The notes: generated from the sequence alone by a model not told the origin. A DNA stretch of 64,000 bases from an uncultured Mailhella sp. (GCF_947631555.1 NZ_CANRLT010000001.1:1-64000), one strand, 5' to 3'. Counted from the first letter of the stretch, positions 50,161 through 60,836 are shown. Numbers and translations: made by a program.

Positions 50161-51096
50161 TCAACGTTCCTGAAACACAATGTCTGTCCTGTCGGGCAGA
50201 CCTTTTTTGAGCAGTCCTTTCCGTTCCATCCAGGCGGCGTACCGGTCAAGGTCGCTTTCTGTGGGAAGAGCGGAAGTATCGCCGAAACGGGGGGCACGGT
50301 AGTTCGCCTCGGCCTTTTCGGGAAGCAGCCGAAATGCTTTCAGCAGGGCCGTGCGCTTCTCCGGCCTGGCGTCCAGTGTCCCGGCTTCTTCCGCGAGGGC
50401 GGCGCGAAAGCGTATGACTTTGTCCGCAAAGGCATTGTCCACGCCGTTTTCCGGCCTGCGCAGAGCGATGACCGCCAGCGTGATGTCCAGATCCTGGTCG
50501 TCCAGGAGGACGCGTGCTCCCGATGCCTCCACCAGAGACAGGAGAGGTTCCGGAAGCAGCGCGGAGTCCATGCGCCCGGCCAGCAGCATCTGGACACGCA
50601 CGGGAATCTGGCGGATGTCCTGTTTCTCCGGCGCGTCCGCTCTGCCGCCCGTACGTGCAAGCAGTTCATCCAGTATAAACTCCACGATGGTGGCACGGCC
50701 GATAGCGCAGGTACGGCCTGTGAGTTCGTCCGGACTGCTGATTTTCGAGTGAGGACTCACGGCCAGACCGAAATATCTGGCCTCAGGCGCGGAATGGGAC
50801 GTGGTGGCAACGATGACCTGGGGTGCATCGGTCTCGTTCTGCATCAGCACGTTGATGATGTCGCCGAAATGCCCATCCAGTGCACCCGCCCGCATGGCGG
50901 CTCCCAGTTCCAGCGCACTCTGGAAGGGCACAATGTCCACGTCCAGACCGTGTCGGGCGAAGACGCCGTCTTCACGGGCGGCGTAGAGCAGTACGGAGTC
51001 TGCAGCGGGAAGCGTGCCGATTTTCAGAACGTCCGCGGCAAGCGCGGGCGCGGCCAGAACGCAGGCCAGCAGGGCGGAGAGTACGATGTTCAGCAT
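50161..51096 (-). CDS. ABC transporter substrate-binding protein (NMT1/SsuA-like)
   Basis: Signal peptide, LKIGTLPAADSVLLYAAREDGVFARHGLDVDIVPF. Confidence 0.88.
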   Translation of the reverse strand: MLNIVLSALLACVLAAPALAADVLKIGTLPAADSVLLYAAREDGVFARHGLDVDIVPFQSALELGAAMRAGALDGHFGDIINVLMQNETDAPQVIVATTSHSAPEARYFGLAVSPHSKISSPDELTGRTCAIGRATIVEFILDELLARTGGRADAPEKQDIRQIPVRVQMLLAGRMDSALLPEPLLSLVEASGARVLLDDQDLDITLAVIALRRPENGVDNAFADKVIRFRAALAEEAGTLDARPEKRTALLKAFRLLPEKAEANYRAPRFGDTSALPTESDLDRYAAWMERKGLLKKGLPDRTDIVFQER

Positions 51097-51210
51097 GGCA
51101 TGATCCTCGTTGCCTTGGTGGGGTTGGTTGCGGGGAGAGTGAAAGGAGAAGAAATCAGGGGGAGCGTCTTGCGTTTCATGCGCTGCGCCTGAAATTTTCC
51201 GGGGGACGCA

Positions 51211-51816
51211 TCAGGAGCAGAGACCCGTGGCTTTGGCCTTTTCCCAGGGGCCGCATACGCCCAGGGCACAGCCCTTTTCAAGCCCGGCGCAGGCGTCCTT
51301 CGGGCGTTTTTCCAGAAAGGCCGCCGAAGCCCGGTAAATATGGAGAAGAGGCTCGTTCGGGTTCAGTTTTTCAGCGTACTCGAAGTCACGGCGCGCACCG
51401 GCGGGGCGGTTCATTTTGAGGCAAAGCAGTCCGCGTGTGGCATAGCTTTCCGCTGTGGGGGAAAGCTGTATGGCCCGTGTGATGTCTGCAAAGGCTTCTT
51501 CCAGATAGCCCTGATCGCTCAGAGAACGGCTGCGCAGTATGAGCGGTGCCGGATCCAGGGGGTCGAGCTGCACAGCCTTGTCCAGAAGGCGGGTCGCTTC
51601 TTCCGCATCGATACATTCCCCGGAGTCCGTCCAGAGGGTGCGGGCTTCTTCCAGAATCTGGCGGGCTTCGGGCGAGACTGTGGAGGAGGAAAGACGCCCG
51701 TGCGTCTGTGCCGCCGGAGCTTCAGGAGAAGCAGAGCCGAAGAGGCCGAAGCCGCTGAACAGGGAACAGCCGGAAAGGAGGAGGGAGAGGAAAAGCAGGA
51801 GGGCGCGGGAAGTCAT
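51211..51816 (-). CDS. TPR-like lipoprotein
   Basis: Lipobox LLSGCSLF after MTSRALLLFLSL; helical repeats. Confidence 0.7.
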   Translation of the reverse strand: MTSRALLLFLSLLLSGCSLFSGFGLFGSASPEAPAAQTHGRLSSSTVSPEARQILEEARTLWTDSGECIDAEEATRLLDKAVQLDPLDPAPLILRSRSLSDQGYLEEAFADITRAIQLSPTAESYATRGLLCLKMNRPAGARRDFEYAEKLNPNEPLLHIYRASAAFLEKRPKDACAGLEKGCALGVCGPWEKAKATGLCS

Positions 51817-52199
51817 GGATACTCCGGGCCGGTGGAAAGAAAAAGGGGCAGCGCACATAAGGCTATGTGCAAACGGCGTTTTCGTCAAATCCTTCCTGTG
51901 AGCTTTTTCCTCTTTTTGTTAACATGCGCAGAAATCGGCAAGTAAAAGGTAACGAGTTGTTTTTCCTGTTTTGGATATTGACAGGCAAAAACGGAAACGC
52001 TTTAATGTCTACATTCGACTTAAGGCCTGTTTGCTCTGCCGGGCTCCGGTGAACCGGGTCATCGCGCTTCCGCCCCGTGTCAACAGGAGATTTTGTTGTC
52101 AGCAGGACAGGCATCCGCACAGTCGATACGAGAAAGCGACGGAGACAACCAGGGTGTGCGGTTTCGGTGAAACATCATTCAAACTGGGAGGTACAGCGT

Positions 52200-53420
52200 A
52201 TGCAATCCCGAATGAGTCTTCCTGTTCAAATGGCCATAGGTATGGTGCTCGGCATCATTGCAGGCTGCCTGGCGTCCAGCGCCGGCGTGGCCGCCGGCTG
52301 GTTCAAGCCGCTGGGTGATCTCTTTATCACGCTGGTGCGTATGGTCGTTGTGCCTCTTGTGTTCACCACACTCGTGGCCGGCGCTGCCAGCGTCTACGAT
52401 GTCAGAGAGCTGGGACGCGTGGCCACCAAGACCATTGTCTACTATTTGCTCACCACCACGGTGGCCGTCATTATCGGCCTTCTCCTGGCCAATCTCATCC
52501 ATCCAGGCGCGGGACTTGACCTGTCGCTGGAAGGCCTGAAGGCCAAGGAAGCCGCTGCTCCGCCGCTGGTCAAGGTGCTGATGGACATCGTGCCGATTAA
52601 CCCCGTCGAAGCGCTTGCCAAGGGCAATATGCTTCAGGTTATCTTCTTCGCCATCCTCTTCGGTTTTGCGCTCAGCATGCTGGGGGAAAAGGGCAAGCCC
52701 GCCTTCGTGTTCTTTGATTCCTGCGCCGAGGTCATGATCAAGATTACCGGCATCGTCATGTACTACGCACCCATCGGTGTGTTCGGTCTCATGGCGTTCA
52801 CCGTGGCCAACCACGGGCTTGGAGTGCTCCTGCCGCTCATCAAGCTGGTCGGGGTCATGTTCGCAGCATCCATCCTCCAGATACTCATCGTTTACCTGCC
52901 CTGTGTGCGTGTGGCCGGTCTCCGTCCGGGAACCTTCCTGAAGGGGATTTCCGAACCTCTGATGATCGCCTTCACCACCTGCTCCAGTGCAGCGGCTCTG
53001 TCCTCAAACCTGCTCTCCGTGGAAAAGCTCGGTGCGCGCAAATCCGTGGCCAGCTTCTCTATCCCCCTGGGCAATACCATCAACATGGACGGTGCTGCCA
53101 TCTACATGGGCGTGGCCGCCATTTTCGCCGCTGACATCTACGGCATCCCCATGCCCATAGATAAGCAGCTTACCGTCATTCTGATGGCCGTTCTGGCCTC
53201 CATCGGCTCGATGGGCGTGCCCGGGGCGGCCTTGGTCATGATTACCATGGTCTTCACGCAGGTGGGCATTCCGCTGGAAGCCATTGCCATCATTGCCGGC
53301 GTTGACCGCATCATGGACATGGCTCGTACGTCAATCAACGTCCTCGGCGACGCTGCCGGCGCCTTGCTGGTCTCCAGGCTTGAGCGCGGCCGCGCCGATT
53401 CTGCTCCCGCAAATATCTGA
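52200..53420 (+). CDS. Dicarboxylate/amino acid:cation symporter (DAACS family)
   Basis: MAIGMVLGIIAGCL, PLGNTINMDGAAIYMGVAAIFAA signature. Confidence 0.93.
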   Translation: MQSRMSLPVQMAIGMVLGIIAGCLASSAGVAAGWFKPLGDLFITLVRMVVVPLVFTTLVAGAASVYDVRELGRVATKTIVYYLLTTTVAVIIGLLLANLIHPGAGLDLSLEGLKAKEAAAPPLVKVLMDIVPINPVEALAKGNMLQVIFFAILFGFALSMLGEKGKPAFVFFDSCAEVMIKITGIVMYYAPIGVFGLMAFTVANHGLGVLLPLIKLVGVMFAASILQILIVYLPCVRVAGLRPGTFLKGISEPLMIAFTTCSSAAALSSNLLSVEKLGARKSVASFSIPLGNTINMDGAAIYMGVAAIFAADIYGIPMPIDKQLTVILMAVLASIGSMGVPGAALVMITMVFTQVGIPLEAIAIIAGVDRIMDMARTSINVLGDAAGALLVSRLERGRADSAPANI

Positions 53421-53435
53421 CCGGTTCATTTCGCT

Positions 53436-54230
53436 ATGCTCGCCAGCAACGATATGGAAAATTGCAGCGGCGAAAGGCTCCGCGTCATCGGTGTGGTCGG
53501 CGGCCTCGGGCCTTTCGCCGGACTGGATCTGGTTCGCAAGATCCTTCGCCATACGGCTGCGCGCAAAGATCAGGAGCATCTGCCGCTCATGCTCTGTTCT
53601 TTTCCCGGAAAGGTTCCTGAGCGTCCGACCTTTCTCCTCGGTCAAAGCAGCGAAAATCCGGGAGATGCTATCGGGGACATCATGTGCCGTCTCGCCCGGG
53701 GCGGTGCGGAGGTCATCGGTATGCCGTGCAATACGGCGCACAGTCCCGGAATACTGGACAGAGCGCTGGAAAAGTTGTACCGGACATCGCCGGAGATACG
53801 TTTTATCTCCATCATCCGCAGTGCCGTGGAGCATATCCGTGCCTTGCAGCCAGCAGGCGGACCTGTTGGTCTCATGGGGACGGAAGCCACACTGCGTACA
53901 GGGCTTTATCAGAATGCTCTGGCGGAAGCCGGGCTGGAAGCCGTTATCCCCGATGGTGAAGACTGTGAGCTGATGCAGAAGGCCATCAGTGATACACGGT
54001 TCGGCATCAAAGCCTTCTCAGACCCCGTTACGCAGGAGGCAAGGACTGCCCTTCTCAGTGTGGCTCAGCGCTTGATTGCAGAAAAGCACGTCTCTCTCCT
54101 GCTTCTTGGCTGCACAGAGATCCCTCTGGCCGTCACGGAAACATTGTTTCAGGATATTCCCGTTGTGGACGCCACAGACGCCCTCGCACGGGAACTCGTT
54201 CGGGCGAGTTGTCCCGAACGGCTTGCTTGA
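53436..54230 (+). CDS. Aspartate/glutamate racemase family protein
   Basis: GVVGGLGPFAGLDL, GMPCNTAH, LLLGCTEIPL. Confidence 0.9.
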   Translation: MLASNDMENCSGERLRVIGVVGGLGPFAGLDLVRKILRHTAARKDQEHLPLMLCSFPGKVPERPTFLLGQSSENPGDAIGDIMCRLARGGAEVIGMPCNTAHSPGILDRALEKLYRTSPEIRFISIIRSAVEHIRALQPAGGPVGLMGTEATLRTGLYQNALAEAGLEAVIPDGEDCELMQKAISDTRFGIKAFSDPVTQEARTALLSVAQRLIAEKHVSLLLLGCTEIPLAVTETLFQDIPVVDATDALARELVRASCPERLA

Positions 54231-54257
54231 CATCAACAGAAAGAAAGGTAGTTACTC

Positions 54258-55259
54258 ATGAATCTCGCCAAGTTTCCACGCCGCGGTTATGTGAAGGAAC
54301 CCACGCCCATCGAATACCTGCCGAATTTTTCCGCAGCATTGGGCAGCAAGGTCAACGTGTACATCAAGCGTGACGATCTGCTCCCTGGCTGCGGCGGTGG
54401 CAACAAAACCCGCAAACTCGACTTCTCCATCGCCGATGCGCTGAAACAGGGGGCGGACACGGTCATCACCTGCGGTGCGGTGCAGTCCAACCATTGCCGT
54501 CTGACCCTGGCCTGGGCTGTCCATGAAGGTCTGGACTGTCATCTCGTACTCGAAGAACGCGTGAAGAATAGCTATAACCCCGAAGCCTCCGGCAATAACT
54601 TCCTGTACCAGCTTATGGGCGTGAAGAGTATTACCGTAGTTCCTGGCGGCTCCCCCATGCTGGAAGAAATGGAAAAAGTTGCGGCCAAGCTGCGTGCTGA
54701 GGGCAAAAAGCCCTATATTATCCCAGGAGGTGCATCCAATCCTGTCGGCGCGCTCGGCTACGTTGCCTGTGCGCAGGAGACCGCCCAGCAGCTTTTCGAT
54801 ATGGGCCTCAGCATCGACCATGTTATCGTACCCAGCGGCAGCGCAGGAACCCATGCCGGCATGATCGCCGGTTTCGTGGGCAATAACATTGATATCCCCA
54901 TGTCCGGTATCGACGTGAGCCGCCCCCACGATGTACAGGAAAACCTGGTGTACAATCTTGCGCAGAACACGCTGAACCACATCGGCGTGAACGTCACTCT
55001 GCCCCGTGAGAAAGTAGTCTGCTATGATGCCTACTATCAGCCTGGCTACTCTCTGCCCAACCCCGGCATGATCGAAGCAGTGAAGCTGCTTGCTCAGACC
55101 GAAGCCATCCTGCTTGACCCCGTGTACAGCGGCAAGGCTATGGCCGGTATGATTGACCTCATCCGCAAGGATCACTTCCCGCAGGGTGCCAACGTGCTCT
55201 TCCTGCACACCGGCGGTTCTCCCGCGCTCTACGCGTACCTGTCCACGTTCCGCGGATAG
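54258..55259 (+). CDS. D-cysteine desulfhydrase / L-cysteate sulfo-lyase (DcyD/CuyA) family, PLP-dependent
   Basis: IKRDDLLPGCGGGNKTRKLDF, CGAVQSNHCR, PSGSAGTHAG. Confidence 0.9.
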   Translation: MNLAKFPRRGYVKEPTPIEYLPNFSAALGSKVNVYIKRDDLLPGCGGGNKTRKLDFSIADALKQGADTVITCGAVQSNHCRLTLAWAVHEGLDCHLVLEERVKNSYNPEASGNNFLYQLMGVKSITVVPGGSPMLEEMEKVAAKLRAEGKKPYIIPGGASNPVGALGYVACAQETAQQLFDMGLSIDHVIVPSGSAGTHAGMIAGFVGNNIDIPMSGIDVSRPHDVQENLVYNLAQNTLNHIGVNVTLPREKVVCYDAYYQPGYSLPNPGMIEAVKLLAQTEAILLDPVYSGKAMAGMIDLIRKDHFPQGANVLFLHTGGSPALYAYLSTFRG

Positions 55260-55284
55260 TTTTCCGCATCTTTGGAGCAGTGTG

Positions 55285-55322
55285 CGAGCCTTCCCGCGAA
55301 CGTGGGAAGGCTCGTTTTTTTT
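55285..55322 (+). terminator. Strong intrinsic terminator
   Basis: cgagccttccc (55285-55295)/gggaaggctcg (55304-55314) followed by T8. Confidence 0.92.
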
Positions 55323-55466
55323 GGAACGACGGCGTTTTTCGCTCTGGTTTTCTCTGTTTCCAACGCCGAAAAAAAAGTATATCCTTGATTGTCATGCCGT
55401 CAGGACGGTTGATTTTCAACCTTCATCCCCGCTGCTTTTGGCAAGCACCAGCCCTCGAGTACAAAA

Positions 55467-56138
55467 ATGCACTTCAAGAAAGAGACGTACAGCATCCAGG
55501 CCGCCGAATATATCCAGAATATGATCCGCTCCGGTCGTCTGGCCCCAGGCGCCCCCGTCAAGGAAGCCGCTTTGTCCGAAGAACTCCACATCAGCCGCGC
55601 TCCCGTGCGTGAAGCACTGCTCCTCCTCGGACAGCGGGGGCTTATCGTCTCTGAACCCCAGAAAGGAAAATATGTGCGCGCGCTGAGCGCTGCGGAGATC
55701 CGTGACAGCTACGCCGTGGCCGGCATTCTTGAAGGCGCTGGTGTCGTCCAGTCGCTCCGGCTCTGGACAAAAAAACAGGAAAATGCCTTTGCAGAAGTGT
55801 GCCGGCGTCTGGATGCGGAAATCAACCACGCCACGCAGCTCGATACCCTCGCCGATCTTGACGAGCAGTTTCACATGACGCTGCTTTCGGCCTGCCCAAA
55901 CACTTATCTTATCCATCTTGCCCGTACGTCCTGTTCATCGCTGGCCAAATTCCTCTACTATCACTACTGGCGTACTCTGTTTACCCCCAAGGAATTTTAC
56001 GACCGTCACATCATGATCGCCGACGCCGTGAACAGCAGGGATCTTCTGCGCATAGAAGAGATCCTGCGTCAGCACTACATCGAAGTCGGAGACTTACTCT
56101 CCGAACTGGTACATGAAGACGGCGAAAACAGACACTGA
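55467..56138 (+). CDS. GntR-family transcriptional regulator (FadR-like)
   Basis: wHTH SGRLAPGAPVKEAALSEELHISRAPVREALLLLGQRGLI. Confidence 0.92.
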   Translation: MHFKKETYSIQAAEYIQNMIRSGRLAPGAPVKEAALSEELHISRAPVREALLLLGQRGLIVSEPQKGKYVRALSAAEIRDSYAVAGILEGAGVVQSLRLWTKKQENAFAEVCRRLDAEINHATQLDTLADLDEQFHMTLLSACPNTYLIHLARTSCSSLAKFLYYHYWRTLFTPKEFYDRHIMIADAVNSRDLLRIEEILRQHYIEVGDLLSELVHEDGENRH

Positions 56139-56150
56139 CGGAGAATCCGC

Positions 56151-57806
56151 ATGAACTACTGTGTTTCTCCTTCGCACAGCGTCGGTCCTGAGGCCATGCA
56201 GGGCATGGTCACAGCTCCGCACTATCTGGCGGCTCAGGCAGGGCTGGATATTCTGCGCCGCGGCGGGAACGCCGTGGATGCAGCTATTGCCACGGCGGCA
56301 GTGCTGTCCGTGGTCTATCCCCACATGTGCACACTGGGCGGGGACAATTTCTGGCTCATCTTCGATTCCGCAACGCAGACGCTCCGCGGACTCAACGCCA
56401 GCGGACGGGCAGCGGCACGCGCCTCGATGGAATATTATGCGGAAAAAGGCCTTTCGCGCATTCCCTCCCGCGGCTGGGACTCGGCCATCACCGTGCCCGG
56501 CGCAGTGTCAGGCTGGGATGAGGCATTCCGCTTTGCCCGCGAAACCATGCGCCGCGGTCTGCCATGGTGCGAACTTTTCGCCTCGGCCATTGCCTACGCA
56601 CGGCATGGCTGTCCGGTGAGTACCTCTCTTGCCCAGCTAAGCGCCGTAAACGCTACGCCGGACGAGACGGGCATCCGCTTCCTCCAGCGTTTTCCGGAAC
56701 TGGCTCGTATCTTCTTCCCCGGTGGCCGTGCTCTCCGGCAGGGCACGATACTGCGCCAGCCAGACCTTGCCTGCACCCTCGAAAGTCTCGCTCAGGGCGG
56801 GGCCGCAGAGTTCTATACCGGCGCATTCGCCCGTGCCGTGGCTGAAGACATGGCCAGGAACGGCGGGCTTCTGTCCCTCGAGGACTTTGCCACGCACCGT
56901 GCCGGCTGGGTTAAGCCTCTTTCTGTGAACTATCGGGATTTTTCCGCCTGCAATCTGCCTCCCAATACACAGGGACTGGCCTCGCTGGAAATTCTCAATA
57001 TTCTCCAGAACTTCGATGTGCAGAGCCTGGGTGAATCCAGTGCCGATTGTGTCCACGCCATTGTGGAAGCCACAAAGGAAGCCTTCCTGGACAGGGACGC
57101 ATGGGTCTCGGATCCCGATTTCGTCCAGGCGCCTCTGGACGTCCTGCTCTCCCCGGAGCACGGTAAACGGCAGGCGGCACGACTGGATATGCGCCGAGCC
57201 GGGACACCCCTCGCCCTTCTCGATCCCCACGGCGATACAGTGTGGCTGGGCGTCGTGGACGGAGACGGCAACGCCGTGTCACTTATCCAGAGCATCTACC
57301 ATGACTTCGGATCGGGTATTGTACCTGCAGGGACGGGCGTCCTGCTCCAGGACCGGGGCTGCTTCTTCTCTCTGCGGCCCGGTCATGTCAACGCGCTTGA
57401 GCCTGGGAAAAGAACCATGCATACGCTGAATCCGGCCATGCTTCTCAAGGACGGAAAGCCCTGGCTGGTCTACGGGACGATGGGCGGTGAAGGCCAGCCG
57501 CAGACCCAGGCCGCCATGATAACACGCATCGTGGACTTCGGCATGACGCCGCAGGAAGCCATAGCCGCACCGCGCTGGCTCTACGGCCGCGCCTGGGGAG
57601 CGGAGTGCAATGATCTCCGCCTGGAAGGGCGTTTCGCGCAGGAAGTATTTGAGGAGCTGAAACGCCGCGGGCATAGGGTGAACAGGGTGGAAGACTACGC
57701 GCACACCATGGGGCACGCCGGTGCCATACGCATAGACGCGGAGACCGGCTTGCTTCAGGGGGGCTGCGATCCCCGCAGCGACGGTCTTTCCGCCGTGGGC
57801 TATTGA
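56151..57806 (+). CDS. Gamma-glutamyltransferase family protein, no obvious signal peptide
   Basis: RRGGNAVDAAIATA; DTVWLGVVDGDGNAVSLIQS with candidate nucleophilic Thr. Confidence 0.9.
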   Translation: MNYCVSPSHSVGPEAMQGMVTAPHYLAAQAGLDILRRGGNAVDAAIATAAVLSVVYPHMCTLGGDNFWLIFDSATQTLRGLNASGRAAARASMEYYAEKGLSRIPSRGWDSAITVPGAVSGWDEAFRFARETMRRGLPWCELFASAIAYARHGCPVSTSLAQLSAVNATPDETGIRFLQRFPELARIFFPGGRALRQGTILRQPDLACTLESLAQGGAAEFYTGAFARAVAEDMARNGGLLSLEDFATHRAGWVKPLSVNYRDFSACNLPPNTQGLASLEILNILQNFDVQSLGESSADCVHAIVEATKEAFLDRDAWVSDPDFVQAPLDVLLSPEHGKRQAARLDMRRAGTPLALLDPHGDTVWLGVVDGDGNAVSLIQSIYHDFGSGIVPAGTGVLLQDRGCFFSLRPGHVNALEPGKRTMHTLNPAMLLKDGKPWLVYGTMGGEGQPQTQAAMITRIVDFGMTPQEAIAAPRWLYGRAWGAECNDLRLEGRFAQEVFEELKRRGHRVNRVEDYAHTMGHAGAIRIDAETGLLQGGCDPRSDGLSAVGY

Positions 57807-57856
57807 AAGGCGTCCTGCGCTTTCAGAAAAACACTCCTTGGTTCTGTTCCGCCCTA

Positions 57857-57913
57857 CAAAAACGCCCGCCGTCTCCCCTTTCAAGAACAGAAGGGAGGCC
57901 AGCGGGGCGTTTT
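57857..57913. terminator. Bidirectional terminator between the GGT gene and the TRAP operon
   Basis: aaaacgcccgc...gcggggcgtttt with inner ctcccctt/aagggag pairing. Confidence 0.75.
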
Positions 57914-57929
57914 GTGTCCTGATGACGGC

Positions 57930-59225
57930 TTACAGCCCGAGAATGCGGGGCAGGAACAGCGAAATCTCCGGAAAGAGTACGATCACGGCCAGCGCCAGCA
58001 TGGACGCTACCAGCATGGGCAGTACGGGCGGCGTGATCTGTTCCATGGTCAGGTTGCTGATCTTGGCACCAACGTAAAGGTTGACCGCTACGGGCGGCGT
58101 CACCTGCCCCACGGCCAGGTTGATGGTCATCATGACGCCGAACCACACGGGATCCCAACCGAAATGACTCATGATGGGCAGCAGGAAGGGCAGCAGGACG
58201 TAGTAGATGGAAATGGCGTCCAGCAGCATTCCCGCAATGAACAGGATCACGTTGATGAGCAGGAGCAGAACCCAGGGATTGTCGGAGAGCGCAAGAAGGA
58301 CAGCCGCCCCGCGTTCGACAAGCCCCACCGTACTGGCTACCCAGGCGTAAAGACCTGCGCAGGTAACTACGAACATGATTACGGCCGTGGCCTTCACGGA
58401 TTCTACCAGAACCTCGGCAAGAATGCTCAGGGAATCAATGGTCCGGTAGACGAACACCCCCACGAAAAGGCCGTAGAAAATGGCCACGGCCGCAGCTTCC
58501 GTGGGTGTGAACACGCCGCCGTAGATACCGCCCAGAATGACCACGGGTGTCATGATGCCCCAGAAGGCTTCGCGCAGCGCCCGGCTCACGGGGATCCGGC
58601 GTTTTGCTCCGTGGTAGCCCTTTTTCCGGGAAGTCAGGTACACGGAACCCATGAGGAACAGGGCCACCACCATGCCGGGCAGAAAGCCCGCTGCAAAGAG
58701 CGCGGGCACGGAAACATCGGCGATGCCGCCGTAGACGATGAAGGCGATGCTCGGCGGGATGACGATGGCCAGCCCTGAGGATACGGACATCGTGGCTGCG
58801 GCAAAGGGCTTGTCATAGCCGCCCTTGACCATGGCGGGGATGAGGATCAGTCCCAAGGCTGCAACCGTGGCCGGGCCGGAGCCGCTCACCGCGCCCCAGA
58901 ACGTGGCGACACCTACCGTAGCAACGGCCAGTCCTCCGGTCATATCTCCCACAAGGGTCTCGACCAGAAGCACGATGCGGGAAGCTATGCCCGCCCGCTC
59001 CATGATGAAGCCCGCCAGAATGAAGAACGGGATGGCCAGCAGCGGAACCTTGGCCACGCCCGCGAAGAAATTATAGGAGAGCATGTCCACGCCCATGTCC
59101 CACACCCAGGCCACGAGCAGGGCGGAGAGTCCCAGAGAGATGGCGATGGGTACGCGGAAAACGAGCGGGACGACAAAGGCGACGAGCAGCCAGAACGCCG
59201 GATCGTGAAAAAGCGAAAGCTCCAT
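57930..59225 (-). CDS. TRAP transporter large permease (DctM)
   Basis: GLSALLVAWVWDMG; IPFFILAGFIMERAGIASRIV; DctM-like. Confidence 0.94.
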   Translation of the reverse strand: MELSLFHDPAFWLLVAFVVPLVFRVPIAISLGLSALLVAWVWDMGVDMLSYNFFAGVAKVPLLAIPFFILAGFIMERAGIASRIVLLVETLVGDMTGGLAVATVGVATFWGAVSGSGPATVAALGLILIPAMVKGGYDKPFAAATMSVSSGLAIVIPPSIAFIVYGGIADVSVPALFAAGFLPGMVVALFLMGSVYLTSRKKGYHGAKRRIPVSRALREAFWGIMTPVVILGGIYGGVFTPTEAAAVAIFYGLFVGVFVYRTIDSLSILAEVLVESVKATAVIMFVVTCAGLYAWVASTVGLVERGAAVLLALSDNPWVLLLLINVILFIAGMLLDAISIYYVLLPFLLPIMSHFGWDPVWFGVMMTINLAVGQVTPPVAVNLYVGAKISNLTMEQITPPVLPMLVASMLALAVIVLFPEISLFLPRILGL

Positions 59226-59234
59226 CCCGTCCCC

Positions 59235-59705
59235 CTAGTAGTTGTTCGTGCGGAAGTCCTCGCGTACCTTCTGGAAAAGGCGCACGAGAATGAGCAGAGA
59301 GAAGAGGGGTGTCGCCGCGGTGTACAGCCACACCGGGATCGCCAGGGATTCCGACACCACGTCCAGACTGTATTCGTCCATGACCTCAAGGGAGCCTTCG
59401 CAGACCAGGGCGAGGAAGAAGGCCGCGCTGCACGCCGTGCCGAAGAGGTAGAGGATGAGCCTGATTCTGCGGGGCATGGCATCGTAGAGGACGTTCATGC
59501 AGAAGTTGTGCCCTTCACGGAAGGCACGGGCCGTCCCCAGCAGCACGACCCACACGAACAGATTGACGGTCAGCTCTTCGGATGAAGAAAAGGAAAAGTT
59601 GGTGCAGTAGCGTACGATCACGTTGATGAACGCGATAGACGCCATGACTGCCAAAACTACTGCGCCGAGAAGTTCCTCGAAGCGTCTGTTCAGAAAGTCC
59701 CACAT
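59235..59705 (-). CDS. TRAP transporter small permease (DctQ)
   Basis: MWDFLNRRFEELLGAVVLAVMASIAFINVIVRY; operon position. Confidence 0.88.
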   Translation of the reverse strand: MWDFLNRRFEELLGAVVLAVMASIAFINVIVRYCTNFSFSSSEELTVNLFVWVVLLGTARAFREGHNFCMNVLYDAMPRRIRLILYLFGTACSAAFFLALVCEGSLEVMDEYSLDVVSESLAIPVWLYTAATPLFSLLILVRLFQKVREDFRTNNY

Positions 59706-59759
59706 GATTTCCTCGAGCGTTGCGGGAGCGGCCTTCCGCCGCTCCCGGACAGGCAAAGC

Positions 59760-60836
59760 CTACTGTGCGGCCTTCATGTCTTCTTCGGCCGCCTTGACGA
59801 GTTCGACGCCGATCTTCGTGGTCCAGGTGTCCCGCACACCCTGGGTGGCCTTATAGAACTCGGCGATCTGCTCAGGCGTAAAGCGGGTCACCGTCATACC
59901 TTTCTCTTCCATGACCTTATACGGATCCGTAACGGCGGGAACCATGCCGATGCTTTCCAGATACCGGAGCGCGGAGCCGTCATCGAAGCCGAGGCGGGAA
60001 AGAGCCTTGCCGTACTTTTCCGCGTCTTTCGCACAGTCCAGAATGATTTTCTGATCTTCCGCGGAGAAGCTCTTCCAGACCTTGTCGTTCACCGTGAGGA
60101 ACAGGGGGTCGATCATGTAATGCCAATCGGTGTGGTACTTGTGCCAGGTCCAGATCTGAAGCGGAATATTGATGCCGTTGGTGGGGTTTTCCTGCCCGTC
60201 CACAATGCCCTGCTGGAAGCCGGTCACGGCCTCTGACCAGTTGATGGCCTGGGGGTTCGAGCCGAGAGCGGTGAAAATGTCGGCGAAGATAGGCGTGCCG
60301 CACACGCGCAGCTTCATGCCCTTCATATCTTCAGGCTTGTTGATGGGGCCCTTGCTCGTGGTCAGTTCGCGGAAACCGTTTTCCGACCAGCCGAGGAACT
60401 TCACGCCGGTCTTTTCGATGGCGGCTTCCAGCATCTTGCCGGATTTGCCGGCTTCGATGGCATCCATCGCCTTGTACCGATCCGGGTTGTTCGCGATGAA
60501 GAACGGCAGGGCCGGCAGATTCAGTTCTTCGATCTGAGGCGACCAGTTGATGGTGGACGCCAGTGCAAAGTCGATGGCGCCGCGGCGGACGAGCAGAAGC
60601 TCCGAGGTCTGCTTGCCGGCCATGAGCTGCGCTCCGAAGTAGACCTTGATGTTCACGCGGCCCTGAGTCCGTTCGCGAACCTGATCGGCAAAGTAGGTGC
60701 CGGTCAGGCCCCAGCCGGACGTGGCACTGGGGACGACGCTCAGTTTGTACTCGTTCTTGTAGGCGGCAGCAGCGGGCGCCGAGAGCAGGCCGAGACAGAT
60801 GGCGGCCAGGAGAACGGTGCGGACAGGATTCTTCAT
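59760..60836 (-). CDS. TRAP transporter substrate-binding protein (DctP)
   Basis: Signal peptide, GKQTSELLLVRRGAIDFAL, LRVCGTPIFADIFTALGSNP. Confidence 0.94.
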   Translation of the reverse strand: MKNPVRTVLLAAICLGLLSAPAAAAYKNEYKLSVVPSATSGWGLTGTYFADQVRERTQGRVNIKVYFGAQLMAGKQTSELLLVRRGAIDFALASTINWSPQIEELNLPALPFFIANNPDRYKAMDAIEAGKSGKMLEAAIEKTGVKFLGWSENGFRELTTSKGPINKPEDMKGMKLRVCGTPIFADIFTALGSNPQAINWSEAVTGFQQGIVDGQENPTNGINIPLQIWTWHKYHTDWHYMIDPLFLTVNDKVWKSFSAEDQKIILDCAKDAEKYGKALSRLGFDDGSALRYLESIGMVPAVTDPYKVMEEKGMTVTRFTPEQIAEFYKATQGVRDTWTTKIGVELVKAAEEDMKAAQ

